A stretch of 14,799 bases of DNA from HGM11788 sp964654945 (GCA_964654945.1 CAZZLN010000047.1:1-14799), one strand, 5' to 3'. Positions 1 through 8,083 are shown, numbered from the stretch's first letter. Program-made: numbers and translations. The notes: generated by a model from the sequence alone, not told the origin.

Positions 1-122
1 TGTCCTGATTAAGGTAAATTTTTTTCGGCAATTTACATTAGTAAATTGTAACATTGTTAGAAAAAAATGTCCTGATTAAGGTAAATTTTTTTCGGCAATT
101 TACATTAGTAAATTGTAACATT
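1..122. repeat. Two identical 55-bp direct repeats, each with a palindrome
   Basis: Bases 1-55 and 68-122 are identical by eye, giving a 67-bp period with a 12-nt AT-rich spacer. Each unit carries a perfect 8-bp inverted repeat, CAATTTAC-ATTA-GTAAATTG, at 29-48 and 96-115. GTAAATT also occurs a third time near the start of each unit (14-20 and 81-87). The window opens exactly on the repeat, so more copies may lie to the left. There is no coding potential. It could be the end of a dispersed intergenic repeat, a paired hairpin or terminator element, or a binding-site array; two copies cannot decide between these. Confidence 0.85.
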
Positions 123-136
123 TGCTAGGGCAAAAG

Positions 137-167
137 CAGAACTACGTTCTGTCGGATTTATTTCCGA
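137..167. other. Two adjacent small hairpins
   Basis: CAGAAC-TAC-GTTCTG at 137-151 is followed directly by TCGGA-TTTATT-TCCGA at 152-167. Both stems are perfect. They sit between the 55-bp repeats and a purine-rich stretch (174-220) in which AGGAGGG-like words recur. A small structured RNA or a degenerate dispersed repeat is possible. No promoter was identified. Confidence 0.4.
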
Positions 168-227
168 TTCAATCAAGGAGGGCATAAGGAGGGTTTATAT
201 AGGCAAGGGAGGCATAGGGGATTAAAA

Positions 228-256
228 TTTTGCGGGGGACATCTTCCCCCGCAAAA
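228..256 (-). terminator. Strong GC hairpin, probable terminator of the MmcQ/YjbR remnant
   Basis: A 12-bp perfect stem, TTTTGCGGGGGA / TCCCCCGCAAAA, closes a 5-nt loop. On the minus strand it lies about 20 nt past the stop codon of the MmcQ/YjbR-like fragment and is followed by AAAATTTTAAT, which fits a Rho-independent terminator for that gene. A-rich flanks on both sides allow bidirectional action. It may therefore also insulate the plus-strand genes from anything to the left. Confidence 0.65.
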
Positions 257-278
257 ATTGAATTACATAAAAAAATTT

Positions 279-380
279 CTATTTCCTTGCCAATTCATAA
301 CTTTCTGTTATTCGCAGTTTCATTTCTTCGTCCGAAATACAATCATCAAGAACAAGTGTATACCAACTCTTTTTGTTCAT
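279..380 (-). pseudogene. 3' remnant of an MmcQ/YjbR-family gene
   Basis: On the minus strand an ATG at 380 opens a 33-codon frame ending in TAG at 279. Its product starts with MNKKSWYTLVLDD and continues with SDEE and SYELARK. This matches the C-terminal end of the MmcQ/YjbR family (COG2315), where an N-K-x-x-W-x-T-V-x-L-D-G strand is followed by a P/S-D-x-x-hydrophobic helix and a final SY motif. The codons just before the ATG give Thr-His, and a His-Met-Asn or His-Leu-Asn junction is usual in the family, but the frame then diverges and stops. Family members are about 95-120 residues, so roughly the first two thirds are missing. It is best read as a decayed gene cut by a rearrangement near 385-420. 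A very short independent ORF is less likely. Confidence 0.7.
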
Positions 381-422
381 ATGTGTTGAGGTACAATAGA
401 TAGGTAACACTTAAAATAAAAA

Positions 423-489
423 GTAAGGTTCAACTTTTTATGATATAATTGAATTACAAAACAACAATTATAGAAAATAAGAACCTTAC
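423..489. repeat. Nested inverted repeat (9-bp outer, 7-bp inner arms)
   Basis: GTAAGGTTC at 423-431 is the exact reverse complement of GAACCTTAC at 481-489. Inside it, ATAATTG (445-451) pairs with CAATTAT (465-471). On the minus strand this lies just downstream of a promoter-like site and would form an extended stem-loop in the 5' leader of the transcript reaching the MmcQ/YjbR remnant. It could be a regulatory leader, or the residue of a mobile-element end left when that gene was disrupted. No transposase is visible. Confidence 0.55.
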
Positions 490-495
490 AACACT

Positions 496-525
496 ATGTT
501 ATCACAAGTTAAGCACTTTTGTCAA
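496..525 (-). promoter_or_regulatory. Minus-strand sigma-A-type promoter candidate
   Basis: Read on the minus strand, a perfect -35 TTGACA (525-520) is followed 17-18 nt later by ATAACA/TAACAT (502-496). The start site would fall near 489, at the edge of the nested inverted repeat, with transcription running toward the MmcQ/YjbR remnant. The -35 is a consensus match and the -10 is moderate. Confidence 0.5.
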
Positions 526-555
526 CGAATGATTAAATATTAACAAAACCATACA

Positions 556-589
556 TGTTAAAGTGTAACCAATCATTGACACTTTAACA
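556..589. promoter_or_regulatory. 11-bp inverted repeat between divergent promoter candidates
   Basis: TGTTAAAGTGT (556-566) and ACACTTTAACA (579-589) are perfect reverse complements separated by 12 nt. The word TTAACAAAAC also occurs twice (540-549 and 584-593). The repeat sits about 30 nt beyond the -35 of the minus-strand promoter candidate and about 30 nt upstream of the -35 candidate for the plus-strand operon. That is a natural place for an operator shared by both directions. There is no U-run, so a terminator is less likely. Operator function is inferred from position and symmetry. Confidence 0.5.
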
Positions 590-618
590 AAACTAGTGCC
601 AAAAAATGTATATTTATG

Positions 619-647
619 TTGATTTATACTAAATAATGTGTTAATAT
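619..647 (+). promoter_or_regulatory. Candidate promoter of the actin/tubulin operon
   Basis: TTGATT at 619-624, a 17-nt spacer and TAATAT at 642-647 form a plausible sigma-A-type promoter, with a start near 654 and a leader of about 170 nt before the first gene. An alternative is the extended -10 TG-T-TATTAT at 662-670. A TATAAT also occurs at 707-712 but without a recognisable -35. The region is extremely AT-rich, so chance matches are expected. Confidence 0.35.
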
Positions 648-825
648 TAAAACATAATTTGTGTTATTATAGTTAAAATTGTACATTTTATATATTAATA
701 GTTTTTTATAATAACCATAAAAAAATTATCAAAAGCTCAGACCGCAGATTGCAATATATGATGTAAAATTTAATGGTCGTAATTTCTGTTAGGTTGGGAA
801 ATGAACTTAAAGGAGGTAATAAAAA

Positions 826-2487
826 ATGAGATTTCTAAAAAGAATGTTGTGCCTTTTTGGAGCTGCGGTTTTTCTGGCAGGCTGTTCATCAGGAACCGGC
901 AGAGTAAAAATCAAAGAAACAAACAGCCTTAACGTTATTACAACAAATGTTAATCAAAATATTGATAGTGTAACATTATACTATGACATTGGCAATAGAA
1001 TGGGGCAAATTGCAGCGCAGGAAACCTTTAAAGATATAGCTATGGCTGTCAGCAGCGTAAGTAAGGAAATTGCTTCTTCATATAACAGTAATGATGCTGC
1101 AGCAGATAAAGACAGAGATGATAATAAATCTGACGGTGATATAGTTTATAATATAAAATTAAGCAATTCTAATGGCAGCACAGAATCCGATGATGCAACT
1201 CTTACTTCATACATATTAGGAGAAACTGAATACACCAATGAAAAAAGTATGGTATTAAATGAAAGCCTTGCCAATATTAACAAAGATGGACTCACTGTTG
1301 TTGTAACCGACCTTGCTTCACAGATTGACGGTGATTATGTAAGTGTTGCGGACAATATGGTTAAAAGCGTTTTAAAAAATGATTTAGCTGTTGCATATAT
1401 ATGTGTTTATGATTATGTTAAAAATCCTTCGAATATACCGTATTTTATAGTAGTTATAGGTAATAATGATGTTGTTTCCGAATTTGTTACGGATTTCAAA
1501 AATGACAGAACAGTACAAGAAATTTCAAATAATAAGGATACCTTGTTTGAATCAAACACTACAGATGTAATAAATTATGAAATATTTGCAAATAAATGCG
1601 GAATTAACAATATCATTTATAACAATATTGAATTTGTTGAAGATGGCATTGTTTATAAGAAAAAGGATAATGCTTTGACTAATGAGGACCCTGTTACTGA
1701 ATATGAAACAGTAATAGATGAAGGCGGAAGCTTTACTGAAGTTAATGAAAACTTTAACAGTTCAAATTATCTTGATAAAGATAAAGGCATAGAGGGCACA
1801 GTTAATTTTAATCCTTTATTGACAAATGCAGATAAGGATGCTGATAAGCTTGTAAAGTATTCTATGGAAGACAGCAGAGATGCTAACGGCAACAGAATAA
1901 GTGCAGATAATATTAAGTATCTTGCTGTTGAGCCTTTAGTAAGCTCTAATTCAAATGACATTGCAGGAAAACTAAAAATGGTTATACCATTTGATATTAT
2001 TAATGGTGTTAAGCTTAGTCTTCTTGAATGTGATGTCAGTACAGAAATATATTATGTTGAAACCAATGACAAAAACGAAGGCGAGTTTAAAAAATTTGAG
2101 GGAAAGACTGATATTGATACATCAATAGCTAAGGGTGTTGAAAATGTTCAGGGCAAGTGGAGAATTGATGATCATAACAAATCTCTCACTTTTAATATAG
2201 CTATACCTCATTTAAACAGTCTTTTTGAAAAAATAAATCCTGATTCTCCTCTTATAAAATTAAATGTAATGTTTAATCACTATAAGACAAAAGAATATCT
2301 TCCAATGTGGGTTCTTGATCTTAGCAGCGGAGAAAAGCCGGAAGGCGTAAGAGTAAATAATCTTCATAAATTCTTTGATTATATTTATGATTATCAAAAT
2401 AAAGAAGATAAAGCAACTAACGGATTTACACTTTATATTAAAAATCCGGCTGTAACTACAGAACGAGCTGCACGCAGTGAAAAATAA
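826..2487 (+). CDS. Secreted lipoprotein with possible degenerate vWA-like region
   Basis: The 553-residue product starts with a classic lipoprotein signal: basic MRFLKR, a hydrophobic core and a lipobox LAGC with Cys20 as the lipid-modified residue. It should be anchored on the outer face of the cytoplasmic membrane. Residues 48-60 (hydrophobic strand, then DIGNRM) and 157-163 (VVVTDL) resemble the first strand with metal site and the later TD-strand of von Willebrand A folds. The usual D-x-S-x-S is D-x-G-x-R here, so metal binding is doubtful. Residues 88-125 are a low-complexity Asp/Asn/Ser stretch. The C-terminal half (about 380-520) alternates short hydrophobic strands, suggesting a beta-sandwich. 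Start at ATG 826 is fixed by a strong Shine-Dalgarno. It is the first gene of the operon; the next starts 22 nt later. The vWA assignment is tentative. Confidence 0.8.
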   Translation: MRFLKRMLCLFGAAVFLAGCSSGTGRVKIKETNSLNVITTNVNQNIDSVTLYYDIGNRMGQIAAQETFKDIAMAVSSVSKEIASSYNSNDAAADKDRDDNKSDGDIVYNIKLSNSNGSTESDDATLTSYILGETEYTNEKSMVLNESLANINKDGLTVVVTDLASQIDGDYVSVADNMVKSVLKNDLAVAYICVYDYVKNPSNIPYFIVVIGNNDVVSEFVTDFKNDRTVQEISNNKDTLFESNTTDVINYEIFANKCGINNIIYNNIEFVEDGIVYKKKDNALTNEDPVTEYETVIDEGGSFTEVNENFNSSNYLDKDKGIEGTVNFNPLLTNADKDADKLVKYSMEDSRDANGNRISADNIKYLAVEPLVSSNSNDIAGKLKMVIPFDIINGVKLSLLECDVSTEIYYVETNDKNEGEFKKFEGKTDIDTSIAKGVENVQGKWRIDDHNKSLTFNIAIPHLNSLFEKINPDSPLIKLNVMFNHYKTKEYLPMWVLDLSSGEKPEGVRVNNLHKFFDYIYDYQNKEDKATNGFTLYIKNPAVTTERAARSEK

Positions 2488-2509
2488 TAATTTAAAAGGA
2501 GTATTAAAT

Positions 2510-2998
2510 ATGAAAAACAATTTAACTAATTTTGTAAGCGGTTTGGGACAGGTATTATGCACAATAGTAATATCATTGATTATGATACTGATTTCTAAGT
2601 TTATATTAAGAGGATATTTTTATGAAAATGCATATCCTGTTGTGCTTGATTATAGTGAATGGGCAGATTTGTTTGTAAGCAGATTTGTTATGGCTGCCGT
2701 TACAGCAATTATTATCAGCTTAATATTTGTGTTGCTTTCTGCTTTTGTAAAAGGACCTTTTGTCAGAATGAGCGGTTGGTGCATTGAGCTTGTTATATCC
2801 ATAGCTATAGCTGTTGTATTTACAGTTGTTTTTAGTAGTGAAGCTGCTGAAGAAACAAGCTGTCTTACAATTGCCAATGCAATGTTTATAATTGAATATG
2901 TGCTTTCATTTTTTGTTGGTTCATTTTTTGCAGGACATTTTTGGAAATATGATTATAATCCGATTTTAGCATTTTTTAACAGAAGAAAACAACATTAA
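2510..2998 (+). CDS. Four-helix integral membrane protein
   Basis: The product is 162 residues if translation starts at ATG 2510, which has AAGGAG at 2496-2501 with good spacing. A GTG 33 nt upstream would overlap the previous gene and lacks such a site. Hydrophobic segments lie at about 11-32, 57-78, 89-107 and 122-142, with a short basic C-tail (RRKQH). Even helix number and basic tail suggest both ends are cytoplasmic. I recognise no family. Its place between an extracytoplasmic lipoprotein and the tubulin-like gene (18-nt gap) suggests it could be the membrane anchor linking the outside component to the cytoplasmic nucleotide-dependent proteins. That role is inferred from context only. 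Confidence 0.85.
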   Translation: MKNNLTNFVSGLGQVLCTIVISLIMILISKFILRGYFYENAYPVVLDYSEWADLFVSRFVMAAVTAIIISLIFVLLSAFVKGPFVRMSGWCIELVISIAIAVVFTVVFSSEAAEETSCLTIANAMFIIEYVLSFFVGSFFAGHFWKYDYNPILAFFNRRKQH

Positions 2999-3016
2999 TA
3001 AATATGAGGTGGTAGT

Positions 3017-4525
3017 ATGAAGGTTTATTTGCTTTTTGTAGGCGGCAGCGGCATAAGAGTTGCTAAAAGTTTTTTGCATTTATGCGGGGCAGGATGTTTT
3101 CCGGGTCATGAATTTAAGATTATGCTTATAGATTCAGATAACAGCAATGGAGATACAGACTTACTTAAAACAATAATTAAAAAATATAATGCAATAGGCA
3201 AGCTTAGTGATGCACCGGATATTGATTTTTATAAAGATCAAAATGATGATATTGTTGTATGGAATCCCCTTAAAGAAAATGCTTCGGACTCAATGGAAGA
3301 TATTATAAAAAGGAGTCTTTGGACAACAGACGAGGATAAAAACATTGCAGATTTATATGACTTTCTTTACACAAAGGAGGAACAAAGCATTTCTCTTGAA
3401 GAAGGCTTTTATGGTCATACATCAATCGGTTCTTATTTTATGACAAACGCTATAAGCGGAGATAAGCTGGGTATGCTTAATAAAGAATGGACAAGCTTCT
3501 TTACTGATATTAAGAGAGATGATGCTGTATTTGTAATAGGCTCTATGTTTGGCGGCACAGGAGCATCTGCATTGCCTACTATTGCAAAAATATTAAAGGA
3601 TTATCCTGATACAAAAGATAATTATTTGGGTGCAGGTATTATAATGCCATATTACAGCACTGCAGCCGATAATGACAACGTCGGCGATATAAATTCAAAG
3701 CTGTTCCCGGCTAAAAATAAAGCTTCTTTAGGATTTTACAGTGATCAAAAATTAGATGAAAAATTTGAACACATCTACTTTATTGGCGATGAAGGCGATA
3801 ACTTTATGATACTGAAAAATGCCAGAGGAGGAAAAAAGCAGAGAAATAAGGCTCATCATGTAGAAATTATGGCTGCGGCTACAATTATTGATTTTATAAA
3901 TGATATTAATTTTAAAAAGCGTAATTTAACAAAAGCATATGATTCAGACGTTAAAACAGGAAACAAGTTCGTAAGCATATTAAACAGAACAGGCGACAAG
4001 GTTGCCACAAAGTTAATTTCATTCCTTGAGCTTGCCATATTATTTAATAAGGCAATTTATAAAAATATAAAAGAGAATAAAGGCGCAGGATGGCTTGGTA
4101 AAGTTAAATTTGAAGGCTATGAAAAAAATTTTGCTGCATTTTCAGAATACTGTAAGGAATATATAAACTGGATGTTTGAAATTCTTAATGATACAAACAA
4201 TGATGGAAAGTATTACAATCCTCAAGAAACAATAGACCTTATTTTGAACAATAAAAAAAGACCTGATAAAAGCGGTTTTAATATAGTTAATGCTGACAGT
4301 ATTGAAAAAATAAAATTATTTACTCCTGATTTTTGCAAAAAGCAGGGTTGGTTCAAAAGTGAATATGAAGATATTAATGCAATGAAAGAATTTTCAAATG
4401 ATCCTGATGTTAAGAACTATGAAGTTACAGGTGAAAAATTAATGATGAATTTTGATAGTTCTATGAATAAGAGCATAGAAAATCTTTCCCAATTTGTAGA
4501 TATACTAAAACAACAGTTTATATAG
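3017..4525 (+). CDS. Tubulin/FtsZ-superfamily GTPase-like protein
   Basis: The 502-residue protein starts with a hydrophobic strand ending in G-G-S-G-I-R (residues 9-14), as in the first nucleotide loop of FtsZ/tubulin. An acidic strand LIDSDNSNGD (37-46) follows, at the position of the second strand/loop. The tubulin signature appears as GSMFGGTGAS (175-184), the phosphate loop G-G-T-G-[ST]-G in slightly altered form. A distinctive NKAHHVEIMAAATIIDF segment (277-293), with Asn, two His and Glu, may replace the usual NxDxxD catalytic loop of FtsZ. It is longer than FtsZ (about 380), with an extra helical C-terminal part from about 330. It is not a division FtsZ and lies in no dcw context. GTP binding is predicted; filament formation is not shown. 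A GAGGTGG ribosome site sits only 4 nt from the ATG. The next gene starts 12 nt after its stop. Confidence 0.8.
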   Translation: MKVYLLFVGGSGIRVAKSFLHLCGAGCFPGHEFKIMLIDSDNSNGDTDLLKTIIKKYNAIGKLSDAPDIDFYKDQNDDIVVWNPLKENASDSMEDIIKRSLWTTDEDKNIADLYDFLYTKEEQSISLEEGFYGHTSIGSYFMTNAISGDKLGMLNKEWTSFFTDIKRDDAVFVIGSMFGGTGASALPTIAKILKDYPDTKDNYLGAGIIMPYYSTAADNDNVGDINSKLFPAKNKASLGFYSDQKLDEKFEHIYFIGDEGDNFMILKNARGGKKQRNKAHHVEIMAAATIIDFINDINFKKRNLTKAYDSDVKTGNKFVSILNRTGDKVATKLISFLELAILFNKAIYKNIKENKGAGWLGKVKFEGYEKNFAAFSEYCKEYINWMFEILNDTNNDGKYYNPQETIDLILNNKKRPDKSGFNIVNADSIEKIKLFTPDFCKKQGWFKSEYEDINAMKEFSNDPDVKNYEVTGEKLMMNFDSSMNKSIENLSQFVDILKQQFI

Positions 4526-4537
4526 GAGGATTAGTAA

Positions 4538-7500
4538 ATGAGTAAAATAGCATTACATCTTATTGAGCATCCAAAGGTTACATTAGCACCGATAGGTGAC
4601 AGTTCAATAAAATCTTTTGATAAACATAACAGCCTTTCAGCACTTGCAGAAAGCTTAAAAGATGATCTTGACAATGAAGAACTTGGAATTAATATGGAGA
4701 GAAGCAATATATCTCTTCCATCTCCCTGGGCAAATTTTCTTACATTTAACACAATGCTTTTTAGCGGAGCAGATGATACTACAGTAAAAAAAGCTAATGA
4801 AGAATGGAAAAGCCTTCTTTTGCTTATTATATTAAAGCCGGTGCTTGATATTGATATTACATATACAGATATTGATCTTAAAAGTGAAAAACTTGGAGGA
4901 TATGCAAAAAAATTCTGTAAAAATCTGATTACCGTTATGCCTGAAACCCATATATTTGAAGATGGCTGCTGGAGTAAAATCAGACTTATAAAAATTAACG
5001 GTATAATAATAGGTGCATTTTCAAATACATCTCTTGTATGCTCATCATATAATCAGATTGATGAAAAATTAAGGAATTACCTTATTGAAAAGGGTTATCC
5101 TAATATATTTAATGTAGTTAATAAAAAAGACGGCTCTGTCAATACATACCTTAGCTTTGATGGCATAATGAAAGACATTATGAAAAACAGCGGCATAAAG
5201 TGTCATTATGTGTTACAGTGGCTTGAAACAATGGAAAATGAATTATCAAAAATAGCAAACAAAAAAATAGGAGAAAATGATGTTGCAAAATATTGCAATG
5301 CACTTTCTACAAAAATTGACGGGCTTAAAAAAGAATTAACCGAAAAGGCAAATGATTGGGGAATTGATTTATCATATTATACAGAAAAGGAAATAATTAA
5401 TGGTGAAGAAATAACAAAACAATTTGCAAATGTCAGTGTAGGCAGACATGATTATGAAAATGTGCAGGGACTTTTTGATGCCATAAATTTATATTTTGAT
5501 TTTACTTTAAAAAGAATTGAGAACGAAATATCCATAAGAGATATGAAAATCCTTGCTTTTAACAATCTTGACAAGGATTTAATACATCTTCTTGAAAAAC
5601 CTGATATTGTTAAATTGCCTCAAAATAAGGAAATATTAATACCTGATAAAATATTTAACGATGTTATTACACTTTTAGCCATACCTGCAGGACAGGATAA
5701 TAAAGATGACGGAGGAGAATGGCATCTTGGCGAAAAGCTTGGAGAAGGGGATAATTTTGCTTACTATGTGTTGACGCCTATTCGTTTTGACGCTATGAAA
5801 CGCTATTTTGCCGACAGCAGTTATGAGCTTAAAAGCAAAATTAAATATAATGCAAATAATGATTTCACATTTGTATCAGCAGAGATAAAGCTTAATACTC
5901 AGGCGCTTGATTATAAAAATGAGCCTAAAGATATAAGTATTCCTCAAACCTATGACGGCAGCAAAATAAGAATAATGTATGCTTCAAGTCTGCCTCTTAT
6001 CAGTATATGGCCTTATAGAAAGCTTAATGATATTTCAGGCAATAATATATGGAAGAAATACTATTTCTATCTTAATCAGCGCAGTGATGATGAGCAATGC
6101 AGCAGATTTAGCTTCAACTGTGATATAGCAAGTGAAAATACTATTGAATTAAACCTTGCCAATGCAAATAATATTTCCAAAAGAGAAATAAGAACCTATA
6201 ACGATATTCCAAAATATATTGAGGTATATAACGACTTCAGCGGTGAAATGGGTGTTATACTTTTATGTAAGCCTAAAACAAATACAGCAAGCACAAGTGA
6301 CTGTGTTGTAGGTCTTGATTTTGGTACAACATCTACAACTGCATTCTATAAAAAAGATAATACAAATACACCTCAGTTTATTAAGCTTGGCAAGACATAC
6401 AGTCATGATATTAGGGGTGAAAAACCAATTGATGTATGGAGAGATGAAAACGTATATTCAGGACTTGAAGAAATTACAATGAATGCTCTTCTTGATGACG
6501 GAAAGATGTCAGACTATGGTGTAATGTTCCCGGGTTACAGATTCTATGACAGAATGGCATATCCAAGTTTATTTATTACAACAGGAAATCAATCAGCACT
6601 TTCTGCCGATAATCCCCTTACACATGGCAGCTGTATATTAAATTATTATTATACAAATGTGCCTATTGGAGATTCTGTAATTGATGATAATTTAAAGTGG
6701 AGCACAAGAAATGATACATCAGACCATATTAACGGATATTTATCACAGATGATGCTCTCTATTGTTTATAATCTTATAAGTGAAATAAGAATATCAGGAG
6801 ATATTAAGCTCAGATATTCATATCCGACAGCTTTGCCTGTTGAACTGAGAGAAAATTTTGAAACCTATATTTCTAACATATCAAATTCCATAAACAATAA
6901 TATTCTTGATAATGGAACTAAAATTGTTGTTGAAGGCGGACAAACAGAAAGTATTGCAGCGGCTATGAACTTTAGAGATAGTGGCGGTTCATGCTTTGTA
7001 TGTGTGGATATAGGCGGTGGTTCATCAGATATATCTGCATGGCATAAAAGAGCTGATGAGAGTATTGACAGCATTATGCAGACTTCTATTAATATGGCAT
7101 CAAGAGATATTTTCAGACCTGCTTTTTCAGAAATTGTAATTTCAGACCCTAGCAATCCGCCTAAGCTTAGAGAAAGAATAAAGGATTTTGCGGGATCTGA
7201 TTATATTGGACCGATTTTTGATGCTGCTGTAGAAAAATACAACAGCGGAGAAAAGGGCAGCAATAAGGAAAATCAAAGAATTGCCATAGATTTGATAGGC
7301 AATGCTATTGAATCGGTATTGTTTGAATATTCTGACCAGCTTGTATCTTATATGCCTGCTGATAAAAATAAGTTCCAAAGAAAAATTCTTTTTGGTCTTT
7401 ATTCTATTCTCTATTTCACTGTTGCATCTGTTGCAAAAGCTATGGAGGACAGAAACATTGACAAAAGCACAATGAGAACAATGAAGATTTTCCTTGCGGG

Positions 7501-8071
7501 TAACGGTTCAAAGCTTTATACTTGGATTACTCGTACATATATGAAGAAGCTCAAAGATGTTATTACAGAAATCGGACTTGATTTTGGAGTAATAGATGAG
7601 GGCGGAAGAATAGATATTATTGAGCCTGATTTTGCAACACTTAAAACCGAAGCCGCAAAGGGACTTCTTGCAAATGATTGGGATAAATATGAGAATGATA
7701 ACGAAATGGTATATAATGGAGAAACAATTTATTTTACTAAAAAAGACGGCAGCAAGGTAAAATTTGAGCCTGATATGGATTTATGCAGTGACAGTGAAAT
7801 AATTAATTTCTATAAAGGTCAGCCAACAAACCTTGTTGAGCCTATAATTATTGAGTCAGATGAAGATATGCGTCAGATTAAATCAATGGTAAATATATTT
7901 AATGAACAGATTACGGGGCCGATTTCATCTAAGATGAAGATACAGTGCGACAGGAATTTCTGGCTTGATGTATATCAGTCTGCACAAGGAATATTATCAG
8001 ATAATATAAAGCATAAGCAAATGACCTCAACTCTTATGATTTATGCCAAAGCTGTAATTAAAAATATTTAG
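4538..8071 (+). CDS. Large protein with C-terminal actin/Hsp70-like ATPase core
   Basis: The product is 1177 residues. Residues 591-604 (VGLDFGTTSTTAFY) are the phosphate-1 motif of the actin/Hsp70/hexokinase fold, 823-831 (VDIGGGSSD) the phosphate-2 motif, and 986-992 (LAGNGSK) the adenosine motif. All three core motifs are present in order, so ATP binding and probably hydrolysis are expected. Unusually, about 590 residues precede the core. This part has no family I recognise; it contains LPSPWANF near residue 61 and mixed helix/strand content. The protein ends in a roughly 150-residue acidic, then helical tail. DnaK is about 610 residues with the ATPase first and a substrate domain after, so the order here is reversed. 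No signal or membrane segment is visible, so it should be cytoplasmic. AGGAGGA overlaps the stop of the tubulin-like gene, which suggests coupled translation. Confidence 0.85.
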   Translation: MSKIALHLIEHPKVTLAPIGDSSIKSFDKHNSLSALAESLKDDLDNEELGINMERSNISLPSPWANFLTFNTMLFSGADDTTVKKANEEWKSLLLLIILKPVLDIDITYTDIDLKSEKLGGYAKKFCKNLITVMPETHIFEDGCWSKIRLIKINGIIIGAFSNTSLVCSSYNQIDEKLRNYLIEKGYPNIFNVVNKKDGSVNTYLSFDGIMKDIMKNSGIKCHYVLQWLETMENELSKIANKKIGENDVAKYCNALSTKIDGLKKELTEKANDWGIDLSYYTEKEIINGEEITKQFANVSVGRHDYENVQGLFDAINLYFDFTLKRIENEISIRDMKILAFNNLDKDLIHLLEKPDIVKLPQNKEILIPDKIFNDVITLLAIPAGQDNKDDGGEWHLGEKLGEGDNFAYYVLTPIRFDAMKRYFADSSYELKSKIKYNANNDFTFVSAEIKLNTQALDYKNEPKDISIPQTYDGSKIRIMYASSLPLISIWPYRKLNDISGNNIWKKYYFYLNQRSDDEQCSRFSFNCDIASENTIELNLANANNISKREIRTYNDIPKYIEVYNDFSGEMGVILLCKPKTNTASTSDCVVGLDFGTTSTTAFYKKDNTNTPQFIKLGKTYSHDIRGEKPIDVWRDENVYSGLEEITMNALLDDGKMSDYGVMFPGYRFYDRMAYPSLFITTGNQSALSADNPLTHGSCILNYYYTNVPIGDSVIDDNLKWSTRNDTSDHINGYLSQMMLSIVYNLISEIRISGDIKLRYSYPTALPVELRENFETYISNISNSINNNILDNGTKIVVEGGQTESIAAAMNFRDSGGSCFVCVDIGGGSSDISAWHKRADESIDSIMQTSINMASRDIFRPAFSEIVISDPSNPPKLRERIKDFAGSDYIGPIFDAAVEKYNSGEKGSNKENQRIAIDLIGNAIESVLFEYSDQLVSYMPADKNKFQRKILFGLYSILYFTVASVAKAMEDRNIDKSTMRTMKIFLAGNGSKLYTWITRTYMKKLKDVITEIGLDFGVIDEGGRIDIIEPDFATLKTEAAKGLLANDWDKYENDNEMVYNGETIYFTKKDGSKVKFEPDMDLCSDSEIINFYKGQPTNLVEPIIIESDEDMRQIKSMVNIFNEQITGPISSKMKIQCDRNFWLDVYQSAQGILSDNIKHKQMTSTLMIYAKAVIKNI

Positions 8072-8083
8072 GGGGTCGGAAAT

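Larger units (their letters stand above)
541..825. other. Non-coding leader region before the operon
   Basis: No plausible gene lies here. It holds the 11-bp inverted repeat, the promoter candidates and an AT-rich leader that becomes more mixed in composition at 735-800. I did not recognise a riboswitch or T-box consensus. It ends with a near-perfect Shine-Dalgarno AAAGGAGGT at 809-817, eight nt before the first ATG. Confidence 0.5.

Noticed and set aside
1..122. CRISPR-like reading of the two direct repeats
   Set aside because: Units are 55 bp with a 12-nt AT-rich spacer, only two copies are visible, and no cas gene is present.
650..825. Riboswitch or T-box in the operon leader
   Set aside because: No conserved core known to me (T-box, SAM, cyclic-di-GMP, cobalamin) is recognisable. 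The leader is mostly AT-rich.
2477..2509. Upstream GTG start for the four-helix membrane protein
   Set aside because: It overlaps the preceding gene and lacks a ribosome site, while ATG 2510 has a well-spaced AAGGAG.
3017..4525. Chromosomal division FtsZ
   Set aside because: Loop sequences and length differ from FtsZ, the typical C-terminal tail is absent, and no cell-division genes are adjacent.
4538..8071. DnaK chaperone
   Set aside because: The ATPase motifs start at residue 591, no DnaK substrate domain follows, and grpE/dnaJ are absent.
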